NCBI RefSeq assembly: GCF_022347785.1
Contig: NZ_JAKRGA010000001.1
Span: 868,001-932,000, forward strand
From: Psychrobium sp. MM17-31
Lineage (GTDB): Bacteria; Pseudomonadota; Gammaproteobacteria; Enterobacterales; Psychrobiaceae
Direction: 5' to 3'
Length of the DNA: 64,000 nucleotides
How positions within the stretch are numbered: the first letter of the stretch is position 1; each line of letters opens with the position of its first letter. This document shows, in pieces, positions 7,732 through 15,637 of the stretch. The notes beneath the pieces were generated by a model. The model did not search any database. It was given only the letters and a program-made list of their open reading frames with translations, and was not told the origin of the DNA. A program made the position numbers and the translations under genes.

Positions 7732-10258
7732 ACCGGCAACTGCGCTTCTCAAGCAGCAGATCAAGCGCGGTGAACTCACGATCTTTATTCTGGCGATTGC
7801 CCTTGCTGTTACCTCAGTCTTTTCATTGAGTGGTTTTGGCGAACGTCTTAATCAAGCACTGGTCGCGAAAGGAAGTAACTTTTTAGCGGCAGATCGCGTG
7901 TTATCATCTGCCCATGCGATCGACGAGAGCATTCTCAATCGCGCGCAAAATTATCAAATAAAAGCCGCCGAATACCTCAGTTTTAACTCGATGGTATTTC
8001 ACGGTGATGAAATGCTACTCGCCTATACCAAGGCGGTAAAAGGCCCGTATCCTTTGCGCGGTGAGCTCAAAATTAGTGACAAACCACTAATTGATGTTCC
8101 GCTAGATACTCAAGGCACAGTACGTGTTGGCCCGCCACCACAAGGACAGATGTGGGCATCACCAGAGCTTTTAGTGCGCTTTAACGCCAAGATAGGCGAT
8201 AAAGTAGATGTCGGTGATACCACCCTAACCATCGGCGGCATTGTCACCAACGAACCTGATGGCTCGTTTTCCATTTTTAATTCCAGCCCGACTATTTTTA
8301 TTAATGATCTCGACGTTGCCGCAACTAACATCGTCCAACCGGGAAGTCGTGTCTACTACAACTATCTCTACAGTGGTGAAGACGAGCAGCTAAAAGAATT
8401 TTATCAAGCCATTAAGCCAGATTTAAAAACCAATCAAAATTGGCAAGATATCAAAGGTGAAAACTCGCCATTGGCCAATTCACTTGAAAGAGCGAATCAA
8501 TTCTTACTGCTATCAAGCCTGCTAGGTATTATTCTTGCCGCCACTGCAATTTCGGTGACAGCGTCCCGCTTTAGCCAGCACCAACTCGATACAGTGGCGC
8601 TACTAAAAACCCTAGGTACAAACGATAGCACCATTCGCAAAATATTTGTCTATCAACTCGCTACGCTAGCGGCCATAGGTATTGCCCTTGGTTTGCTTGT
8701 CGGTTTTGTCCTGCAAGAAGCGGCATTTGCGCTGGTGCAACATTACTTACCGCAAAGTCTGCCAAAAGAGCTGCCGGGACTTGGCGCTAAGCCGTTACTG
8801 ATAGCTTTAAGCACCGGCGCTATCTGTGCTGCTTTATTCTCACTAACGCCAATGCTGCGTCTGTTTAGCGTGCCTGTGATGCGGGTAATCAAACGCGATA
8901 TGGACAGCGCGCCGCTGGGACTTTGGAAAAATGGTTTAGTATTTGGTGGCGCAATTTTTATCTTGCTACTCACTTACTCACAAGATATCAAATTGTCGTT
9001 AATCACCTTAACTATTGCCGCAGTAATTGCCTTAGTCTTAAGCAGCATGGCATGGGTAATAATTCGATTATCACGCGGTAAACAATTTAGTGCAGCTAGC
9101 CCCTTTAAACTAGCGATGGCCTCCCTCTATCAACGGGCAAATCAGGCGAGTATGCAAATCGCCAGCATCGCCACAGCAGTCATGTTGATGCTGATTGTTC
9201 TGCTATTGCGCAATGAGCTTATCGATGAATGGCAAAGCCAAATTCCTGAAGGCACCGCCAACCACTTCCTTGGCAATGTGACGCCAGATCAAGTGGGCGA
9301 AATCGAAGCCCTCATGAAAAAATACGATGTTGAAACTAGCGATCTGTATCCAATCATTCGCGGCAGAGTGTCACAAATAAACGACGATGTAGTCGGCGGA
9401 TATGACAGTGAAGGCAATGTTGATAATGAACGTAAACGCAGCGGACGACGCGGTTTTGGTCGTGAGCTCAGCCTAACTTGGCGCGATGAAAAGCCTGATG
9501 GAAATCCGATTACTCAAGGTGAATGGTGGGATCCATCCGATACCGATCTACAAGTTTCCATCGAAGCTGACGCAGCTGAACGTTTGGAGATCAACATTGG
9601 CGATAAGCTCACTACCTTGATTGGTGAAGAAGAAGTTGTGGCTACAGTGACCAGCGTGCGCGATGTGCATTGGCGCTCAATGCGACCTAATTTTATGTTG
9701 ATTTTCAACCGCCCTGCGCTTGGTGACATGCCATCGACCTATATCTCATCGTTCTACGTCGATAAAGAGCAGCATCCAGTGCTCAAAGAGCTGTTGATCA
9801 ACTACCCGACAATCTCTTTGATTAAAATAGATCGCCTGATCAAACAGCTGCGTGAAATCATTGAGCAAGTATCCTTAGCATTGTCTTACATCATGTTCTT
9901 AGTGGTGTGTGCAGCGATCTTGGTCTTGTTGGTACAAATTCAAGCAAGCTACCAGCAGCGCCATCAAGATCTCGTTATTTTACGAACGCTAGGCGCAGGC
10001 AAGAAACTTCTGCAACGCTCAATCGCCATTGAGTTTTTGATCTCAGGCGCACTTGCTGGCTTTATCGCAGCCCTAACCACAGAGCTAGCACTGTGGCTTA
10101 TTCAAACCTTCGTCATTGAAATGCCATGGCAACCACACCCAACATTGTGGCTATTAGCAACAGCAGTAGGCAGCTTGTTTGTGGCGGTTATAGGCACAAG
10201 GGCTTGTAAACCACTAACGGTACTATCACCTAATGAACTGATTAGAAATCTGTCATAA
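7721..10258 (+). CDS. ybbP: FtsX/MacB-type ABC transporter permease YbbP
   Basis: 845 residues with two FtsX-like permease repeats. A first transmembrane helix at about 20-40 and a large periplasmic domain precede a three-helix block at about 260-380; further helices at about 400-450, a second periplasmic domain (about 500-700) and a final three-helix block (about 715-835) follow. This is the usual architecture of the 800-residue YbbP family. It starts inside ybbA (11-nt overlap) and has a strong terminator after its stop, so ybbA-ybbP form one unit. Probably extracts an envelope substrate from the inner membrane; substrate unknown. Confidence 0.9.
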   Translation: MWFKPATALLKQQIKRGELTIFILAIALAVTSVFSLSGFGERLNQALVAKGSNFLAADRVLSSAHAIDESILNRAQNYQIKAAEYLSFNSMVFHGDEMLLAYTKAVKGPYPLRGELKISDKPLIDVPLDTQGTVRVGPPPQGQMWASPELLVRFNAKIGDKVDVGDTTLTIGGIVTNEPDGSFSIFNSSPTIFINDLDVAATNIVQPGSRVYYNYLYSGEDEQLKEFYQAIKPDLKTNQNWQDIKGENSPLANSLERANQFLLLSSLLGIILAATAISVTASRFSQHQLDTVALLKTLGTNDSTIRKIFVYQLATLAAIGIALGLLVGFVLQEAAFALVQHYLPQSLPKELPGLGAKPLLIALSTGAICAALFSLTPMLRLFSVPVMRVIKRDMDSAPLGLWKNGLVFGGAIFILLLTYSQDIKLSLITLTIAAVIALVLSSMAWVIIRLSRGKQFSAASPFKLAMASLYQRANQASMQIASIATAVMLMLIVLLLRNELIDEWQSQIPEGTANHFLGNVTPDQVGEIEALMKKYDVETSDLYPIIRGRVSQINDDVVGGYDSEGNVDNERKRSGRRGFGRELSLTWRDEKPDGNPITQGEWWDPSDTDLQVSIEADAAERLEINIGDKLTTLIGEEEVVATVTSVRDVHWRSMRPNFMLIFNRPALGDMPSTYISSFYVDKEQHPVLKELLINYPTISLIKIDRLIKQLREIIEQVSLALSYIMFLVVCAAILVLLVQIQASYQQRHQDLVILRTLGAGKKLLQRSIAIEFLISGALAGFIAALTTELALWLIQTFVIEMPWQPHPTLWLLATAVGSLFVAVIGTRACKPLTVLSPNELIRNLS

Positions 10259-10285
10259 GTTTTACAATCAGTAACAACGAGTGAA

Positions 10286-10324
10286 AAAAAGAGGAAAGTT
10301 GCGCTATGCACTTTCCTCTTTTTT
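10286..10324 (+). terminator. Intrinsic terminator after ybbP
   Basis: AAAAAGAGGAAAGT pairs with ACTTTCCTCTTTTT across a 10-nt loop and runs into six T residues. Confidence 0.92.
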
Positions 10325-10537
10325 ATTCTGGTAAAACTAAAAGGTTATTACTTTAAAATCAGTAATTAACAATTAGTTTATAAAAGTGAACAAGCAGCAA
10401 CTCTGAATAGATAATCGCCGCAGCGCATAGCCATGCAACAGTAAATTTTAGTCGGATTCATGCTTGCTTGTAATTCCCCGCACTTCTGGTTTAATGGCGG
10501 CTAATACAGAATTTAACCTCACTATTTGGGAGTTGTC

Positions 10538-11650
10538 ATGGCAGATTGGTCAGTACTCAACGGCAAAATTAATCAATATTTATGTCCTCCGGGCAATGGC
10601 GTATTTACCGTAAATACCGCCAAGGAGCGCAAAGCATCTCTTCACTCTGCGCTATACGGCCGCACTGACAATATCGAAGAAGCGTGGCGCGCTCAAGTTG
10701 AGCAATTAGCCGAAGATAATCGCCCTGTAGTGCTAGGTGTTTGTAGCGATACAGGCGGCGGTATTCTGCGCGGCGCCAACTGGGGCCCATTATTCTTACG
10801 TCAAACCATGTTAACTGGTGGCTACGATGTTGATTATTTAGATGTTGGTGATGTACGTGTTATCCCGCATTTACTGCATGATAAATATCTAAACGATGCA
10901 ACTATCACTAACTGTCGTAAAGCGCTTTACGGCGATAGTGAGTCTTCTCTGCCAGTAAGTTCACTATCAATCACCGAAGATTTCTGTGATGAGTTCTACG
11001 CGGCATTCCCAAATAAAACTTTATTCGCGATTGGTGGCGATCACTCAGTGAGCTACCCGCTAGTTAAAAGCTATCTGCGTGCCAAGAAAGCACAAGGTGT
11101 GAAAGCAGCACTCATTCACTTTGATGCCCACACAGACTTACTCGTAGAGCGTTTAGGTATCGATATTTGTTTCGGCTCTTGGGTAACTCACATTCTTGAT
11201 GATCTACCATCGCACGACATGGCGTTCCAATTTGGCATTCGCTCTAGTGGTAAAGATCGCGGTCATTGGGAAGGCAGTTTTGGCGTAAACCAATTCTGGA
11301 CTCACGAAATCATGGAGCGCGGCGCGCAATCAATCGTTGATGAAACCATTGAAAAACTAAAAGCAGCAGGTATCGAAGAGCTATACGTCAGCTTTGACAT
11401 CGACGCACTAGATGCTCATTTTGCCGCTGCTACAGGCACACCAGAGCCAGATGGTTTAAATCCAGAGCAAGCATTGCTAATCATCAATGAGCTTAACAAG
11501 CACTTTAAGATCACTGGTGCAGACATGGTTGAAATCGCTCCGTTCTTAAACACCAACGAAGACGGCGGTAACGATCGCGAGAAGACATTAGCAGCAGGTA
11601 GCCAAATTAGTGAGCTACTAATCAATGCACTCGCTGAAAACAATAAGTAA
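10538..11650 (+). CDS. Arginase/agmatinase/formimidoylglutamase-family hydrolase
   Basis: 370 residues from the ATG at 10538, preceded by GGGAG. A manganese-dependent ureohydrolase-fold enzyme. The metal-binding blocks are present in order: GGDHSVSYP at about residue 167, FDAHTDL, and SFDIDALDAHFAAATGTPEPDG. It is longer than typical arginases or agmatinases (300-320) through about 50 extra N-terminal residues. No hut, arginine or polyamine gene lies beside it, so arginase, agmatinase, guanidinobutyrase or formimidoylglutamase activity cannot be chosen. It is framed by terminators on both sides, so it is monocistronic. Confidence 0.85.
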   Translation: MADWSVLNGKINQYLCPPGNGVFTVNTAKERKASLHSALYGRTDNIEEAWRAQVEQLAEDNRPVVLGVCSDTGGGILRGANWGPLFLRQTMLTGGYDVDYLDVGDVRVIPHLLHDKYLNDATITNCRKALYGDSESSLPVSSLSITEDFCDEFYAAFPNKTLFAIGGDHSVSYPLVKSYLRAKKAQGVKAALIHFDAHTDLLVERLGIDICFGSWVTHILDDLPSHDMAFQFGIRSSGKDRGHWEGSFGVNQFWTHEIMERGAQSIVDETIEKLKAAGIEELYVSFDIDALDAHFAAATGTPEPDGLNPEQALLIINELNKHFKITGADMVEIAPFLNTNEDGGNDREKTLAAGSQISELLINALAENNK

Positions 11651-11665
11651 TACTCGCTTATCTAT

Positions 11666-11695
11666 AAAAATGGCACCTTCAAAGGTGCCATTTTT
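11666..11695. terminator. Bidirectional terminator between the ureohydrolase and DUF805 genes
   Basis: TGGCACCTT / AAGGTGCCA perfect stem with a 2-nt loop, A-run on the left and T-run on the right; it serves both convergent genes. Confidence 0.92.
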
Positions 11696-11708
11696 GTATC
11701 TGATATCT

Positions 11709-12392
11709 TTAACTCAATATCGGATCTTCACCGAAATCATTCTTGCCGCTAGTTCCTTTGAAGAAACCTAAATAGATTAAGCCGAATAATGGACCTATAA
11801 TCGGGATCATCAACGCCAAAACACACCAGCCTGTTTTATTACAATCATGAAAACGCTTTATGCTTATCATGATATTTATCCATGCAAGTATCGCTGCGAC
11901 AGCCATAAAGAAAACCCCAGAAAAAATCTCATAAGCCATATTATTTTCTGGAACTCGCCAAGCCATGGCATATCTTAAAAGTACAATAAAGCCATTAAGC
12001 GTAATTCCCCCCAACAGCCAATAGACGCTGCGAGAAATTCGCCCCTGCCACGAGAATAATAGCTGCTTAACATTACCAACATTGAGTCGGTAATGCGTCC
12101 ATAATCCGACTAAGAACAAAATTAAAAGAACTTGAGTCGCCAATTCAGTCAGCATATTTAGCCACTGGTAATAATCGTATCGCCAACTGAATCCGAAGAC
12201 ACCACCAAGGAGATCTACAGAACTCAATAATGCATAATAAAGACTTGCTAGTAGCCAAATGACAATCGTTGCAACCAGCCAGCTACGAGCAACAAAAGGC
12301 TTCATCTTAAGCGCAATGACTAAAAAAACGATATAAACGGCAGGTTGGTAAGCATCGCGTAAAAAGCGAATCAGTGTATCCGTATCTGGCAT
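11709..12392 (-). CDS. DUF805 domain membrane protein
   Basis: 227 residues. Four N-terminal hydrophobic helices (about 15-115) are followed by a DUF805 domain from about 120: WQGRISRSVYW, the central helices, the conserved FHDCNKTGW turn, and the tail GFFKGTSGKNDFGEDP. DUF805 proteins are small inner-membrane proteins of unknown role; the extra N-terminal four-helix segment makes this longer than the usual 110-150 residues. It is flanked on both sides by terminators and so is transcribed alone. No function can be assigned. Confidence 0.85.
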   Translation of the reverse strand: MPDTDTLIRFLRDAYQPAVYIVFLVIALKMKPFVARSWLVATIVIWLLASLYYALLSSVDLLGGVFGFSWRYDYYQWLNMLTELATQVLLILFLVGLWTHYRLNVGNVKQLLFSWQGRISRSVYWLLGGITLNGFIVLLRYAMAWRVPENNMAYEIFSGVFFMAVAAILAWINIMISIKRFHDCNKTGWCVLALMIPIIGPLFGLIYLGFFKGTSGKNDFGEDPILS

Positions 12393-12436
12393 GACTATCC
12401 TTGATTTTTAGAGTAAAGGTTAAGCATAGCCAATAT

Positions 12437-12477
12437 AAAAAAAGCCGTGATAATTTATGCAATTATCACGGCTTTTT
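12437..12477 (-). terminator. Terminator after the purine permease
   Basis: AAAGCCGTGATAATT / AATTATCACGGCTTT perfect stem with a 5-nt loop; the A-run on its left becomes the U-run of minus-strand transcripts leaving the permease gene. Confidence 0.92.
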
Positions 12478-12497
12478 GAAAAATTGAGATTAAGTGA

Positions 12498-13928
12498 TTA
12501 GTGGCCTAAGAAAATAAACTTAGCGATACACAGCGCAGTAATCACCCATACGCCGTTTGAGATTTGATCAAACTTGCCAGTACCTGCTTTTAGTGCAGTG
12601 TAGGTAACAAAACCTATGGCAATACCGTTAGCAATCGAAAAGGTTAACGCCATCATAATGGTCGTTACAACCGCAGGCGCAACTTCCGTTAAATCGTCCC
12701 ACTCTATACGCGCAAGTGCCGTCATCATCACCATAGCAACGTAAATCAAGGCACCGTTGACAGCAAAGCCTGGTAGCGTTTGGGCGAGTGGCAGAAAGAA
12801 TACACCAAGCAGGAACAACACACCGATAGTCACTGCCGTTAAGCCAGTACGACCGCCCGCTTGTACACCTGCGGCAGATTCAACGTATGACGTCACAGGA
12901 GGACAACCAAAAGCGGTACCAATAACAGACGCTGTAGAATCCGCTTTTAGCGACTTGCTTAAACCTTCGATATTGCCGTCTTTATCTTGCAAGTTAGCTT
13001 TCTGAGCTACGCCCATTAACGTACCTGCAGTATCGAAAATATTAACGAATAAGAAGGTAATGATTACCGGGATCATCGCTACTTGCAATGCCCCCATAAT
13101 GTCTACTTTCCAGAAAATAGGCGCGATAGCGCTAAAGTCAGGAAGCGCGAATAAACCGCCTGCTGGATAAGCCACAAAACCAGATTCAGGGGCAAATGAT
13201 TTAGCTGCATCGGCAACAGTAAAGAAGCCTTGTGGCATCACCGCCGCCATAATGAAAGCAACTAAGGTAGTAATGGCAATACCGATAAATACTGCGCCAA
13301 AGACACGGCGGTAACTTAATACGGCAATAAGTAAGAAGCTTAATAAACCAAGCGCTGGCGCTTCAGGACCAAATGGACCAAAACCAAAATGCGTTAAATC
13401 GCCTAATGCAACAACGTTGTCACCGTTAGGTACGACGATGCCGGTAAAACGCAAGCCAATAAAACCAAGGAACAAACCAACACCAGCAGTCATTGCCAAC
13501 CGCAAGCTCATGGGAATACTATCGAGCATCCATTCACGCAGCCTAGTGACACTCATCAGCACGAACAAAAGACCCGATAAGAACACGGCACCAAGCGCGA
13601 CTTCCCACGAGTAATTCATCTGCAGCACAACGGTAAAGGTGAAAAAGGCGTTTAAACCCATGCCCGGCGCTAAACCAACTGGCCAGTTGGCGTATAAGCC
13701 CATAAAAATGGTTGCCACAGCGGCGCCTAAACAGGTCGCTAAAAATAAGCCGTCAAACGGCATACCTGTTTTTGACATAATGCTCGGGTTTAAAAACATA
13801 ATGTAAGACATAGTAACGAAGGTCGTTAAACCCGCCATTAATTCTGTTTTTACGTTAGTTTTGTGGGCGCTAAGTTTAAAAAACTTATCGAGAAGTGAAG
13901 TTGGTTGAGACTGCTGGGTATCGGCCAT
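12498..13928 (-). CDS. NCS2-family purine (adenine/guanine/hypoxanthine) permease
   Basis: 476 residues, about 13 hydrophobic segments. A proton-coupled nucleobase importer of the AzgA branch of NCS2: family blocks are TTFVTMSYIMFLNPSI near the N-terminus, GLAPGMGLNAFF, NIFDTAGTLMGVA and the substrate-site helix GCPPVTSYVESAAGVQAGGR. Length matches E. coli AdeP/GhxP (about 445-455) with a small N-terminal extension. AAGGAA precedes the ATG. It begins 18 bp after the AlkC-type glycosylase gene on the same strand and is followed by a terminator, so the two are probably co-transcribed. Adenine versus guanine/hypoxanthine preference cannot be read. Confidence 0.92.
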   Translation of the reverse strand: MADTQQSQPTSLLDKFFKLSAHKTNVKTELMAGLTTFVTMSYIMFLNPSIMSKTGMPFDGLFLATCLGAAVATIFMGLYANWPVGLAPGMGLNAFFTFTVVLQMNYSWEVALGAVFLSGLLFVLMSVTRLREWMLDSIPMSLRLAMTAGVGLFLGFIGLRFTGIVVPNGDNVVALGDLTHFGFGPFGPEAPALGLLSFLLIAVLSYRRVFGAVFIGIAITTLVAFIMAAVMPQGFFTVADAAKSFAPESGFVAYPAGGLFALPDFSAIAPIFWKVDIMGALQVAMIPVIITFLFVNIFDTAGTLMGVAQKANLQDKDGNIEGLSKSLKADSTASVIGTAFGCPPVTSYVESAAGVQAGGRTGLTAVTIGVLFLLGVFFLPLAQTLPGFAVNGALIYVAMVMMTALARIEWDDLTEVAPAVVTTIMMALTFSIANGIAIGFVTYTALKAGTGKFDQISNGVWVITALCIAKFIFLGH

Positions 13929-13946
13929 GAGCCATTCCTTGTGAGT

Positions 13947-15053
13947 TTATTTGGACGTTAGTTCAAAATCATGATTTGCAAAGCACTTTCCGTTAACAAT
14001 AATAGAAAGCCTATGCCCGCCAACATGATATACGCGGGTAGAAATTAATTTAAATGACTGTGCTCGGCTGATAGATAAATGCTGATTAGCCGCTAGGTCG
14101 CGTTCACTGATCTTGAATACCTTGGGTGACAAGCTGCCATTCTTTTTCAAATAATGAATGGCGTATTCGATCCGCACTTTTCTTGTACTTTGTGCCAAGT
14201 TTTTGAGAACAAAGTCAAACTTTAGCGAATCACCTACGTGAACGGCGTCACATTCTAGCACCAAATCCTCCACAGATAAATCCTCACTTGATAATCCATA
14301 AAGACTTAAAATTTGTGGTTCTCCCTGTTTAAGCAACGTTCGGCAGGCGTGTTTAATTAGCTTATCCGTTGCCTGCGATTCGCCAAGGTGATTAAGGGCA
14401 TAATCAATCACAAAACATTTATTATCTTTGCTAATATCATTGAGATTATTAGCCACACTGCGACGGACAACTTCGCAACTGTCATTACGCAAGTTTTCCA
14501 AAATAGGTAATAGTGGCGCGGGATCATCCTTAAAGCTCGGTAGAGCCGTCGCCCAAGGTAATCTAGGTCTCGCCCCCTCACTCGCAAGTCGCCTAACAGA
14601 AGCGTGCTGATGTTGGCTCCAAACAATCATCTGCGCGAGCATTTTATCTGGGTAACGAATTAAAAATGGCCGCACGGCGAATTCACAGCTAGTAAATTGG
14701 GTAATGCGTTCAAAGGCGGTAATTGAGACTGCAAAGTCGTCTAATCCATATTGCTCGATGAAATGCGGTAAAAACATATATTCAACGCTTTTCTCACTAA
14801 CTCCCCTCGCCTCCAAGCAGTCGATAATCGCTATAATTTGCTCGGCAGCCTGTGCAAAGTCAGCGGATAGAAAGTCATGCATTACCGCGCTAGTGCGATA
14901 CATGCGCTCTTTGAGTTCTAACTGTTCAAAATCGCAGTCATAGATCTCATCTACGAATGCGCTCTGATCAAAGTTTTCAATCACTTCACAGCATGTGGAC
15001 GCAAATGCGGCATAAAGTTCGCGATTATAAATATCCTTAAACAACTCACTCAT
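13947..15053 (-). CDS. DNA alkylation repair glycosylase, AlkC-like (HEAT-like repeats plus C-terminal Ig-like domain)
   Basis: 368 residues. AlkC/AlkD enzymes excise alkylated bases such as 3-methyladenine without flipping the base. The N-terminal two-thirds is helical, with the family signature VRRLASEGARPRLPWATALP at about residue 150 and the repeat CEVVRRSVANNLNDISKDN. From about residue 260 the predicted structure changes to beta strands (VHVGDSLKFDFVLKNLAQST and onward), consistent with the Ig-like domain of AlkC-alpha proteins. Upstream of the purine permease by 18 bp; a terminator separates it from the DUF6702 gene, so its promoter lies in the 15054-15091 gap or reads through. Confidence 0.87.
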   Translation of the reverse strand: MSELFKDIYNRELYAAFASTCCEVIENFDQSAFVDEIYDCDFEQLELKERMYRTSAVMHDFLSADFAQAAEQIIAIIDCLEARGVSEKSVEYMFLPHFIEQYGLDDFAVSITAFERITQFTSCEFAVRPFLIRYPDKMLAQMIVWSQHQHASVRRLASEGARPRLPWATALPSFKDDPAPLLPILENLRNDSCEVVRRSVANNLNDISKDNKCFVIDYALNHLGESQATDKLIKHACRTLLKQGEPQILSLYGLSSEDLSVEDLVLECDAVHVGDSLKFDFVLKNLAQSTRKVRIEYAIHYLKKNGSLSPKVFKISERDLAANQHLSISRAQSFKLISTRVYHVGGHRLSIIVNGKCFANHDFELTSK

Positions 15054-15091
15054 CTATCTTCTTCTCTCTAGAGCAACAAAACAGCAATAAA

Positions 15092-15125
15092 AAAGCCCGC
15101 TTGATTAAAACCAAACGGGCCTTTA
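15092..15125 (-). terminator. Terminator after the DUF6702 gene
   Basis: GCCCG / CGGGC stem extended by TTG/CAA pairs around one mismatch, followed on the minus strand by a T-run (the A-run at 15089-15094). Confidence 0.8.
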
Positions 15126-15146
15126 AAAACAATATATACGCCAATG

Positions 15147-15632
15147 TTATTTTATTGTCTGCACACGAGTATTATTGTCAAACAACAAACTTAAAGATTG
15201 CTCTGGTGACTCGTAAATAACGCGATTCTTTTGATTAACAAAGTAATCGGTCAATAACTTGTGAAACACCGTTACACCCTTTAGGTTTTTAACGCCTTCA
15301 ATTTCTTGGTAGATAAAAGTTTCATTGAGGCCAGCTTCAATACCAATCAACGTCAATGGCAACACCTTGCCATCTTTGTCTTTTAACATGAAGTTTTTAG
15401 CCACATAGTCTTCCACCATCTTCAAGTATTCAGCGCTATCAGCTTCAATCTGCTGCTGATGCATATCGCTCAACATAAACTCCAGATCGTGACTGGTTAA
15501 CCTGTGAATGATTTCAATACTTTTAGTATGCTCGTTCACTAAAATTTCTGTCGAACCGACAAAAAACTTGTGCGCTAGTGCTTGGCTACTGCCAAGCACT
15601 AACATCATTAATAAAACAACAAAACGCTTCAT
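15147..15632 (-). CDS. DUF6702 family secreted protein
   Basis: 161 residues with a signal peptide ending QALA and mature start HKFFVGSTEILVNEHTKSIEI. The conserved HKFY/F-S-type N-terminus and the two-sheet pattern (IEIIHRLTSHDLEFML, VTVFHKLLTDYF) fit DUF6702, a periplasmic domain of unknown role often found next to an M1 peptidase. Here it begins 5 bp after the M1 gene, so they are one transcription unit ended by the hairpin at 15092. Start codon obvious from the signal peptide. No catalytic residues are evident; a chaperone or accessory role for the peptidase is only a guess. Confidence 0.8.
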   Translation of the reverse strand: MKRFVVLLMMLVLGSSQALAHKFFVGSTEILVNEHTKSIEIIHRLTSHDLEFMLSDMHQQQIEADSAEYLKMVEDYVAKNFMLKDKDGKVLPLTLIGIEAGLNETFIYQEIEGVKNLKGVTVFHKLLTDYFVNQKNRVIYESPEQSLSLLFDNNTRVQTIK

Positions 15633-15637
15633 ATCAA

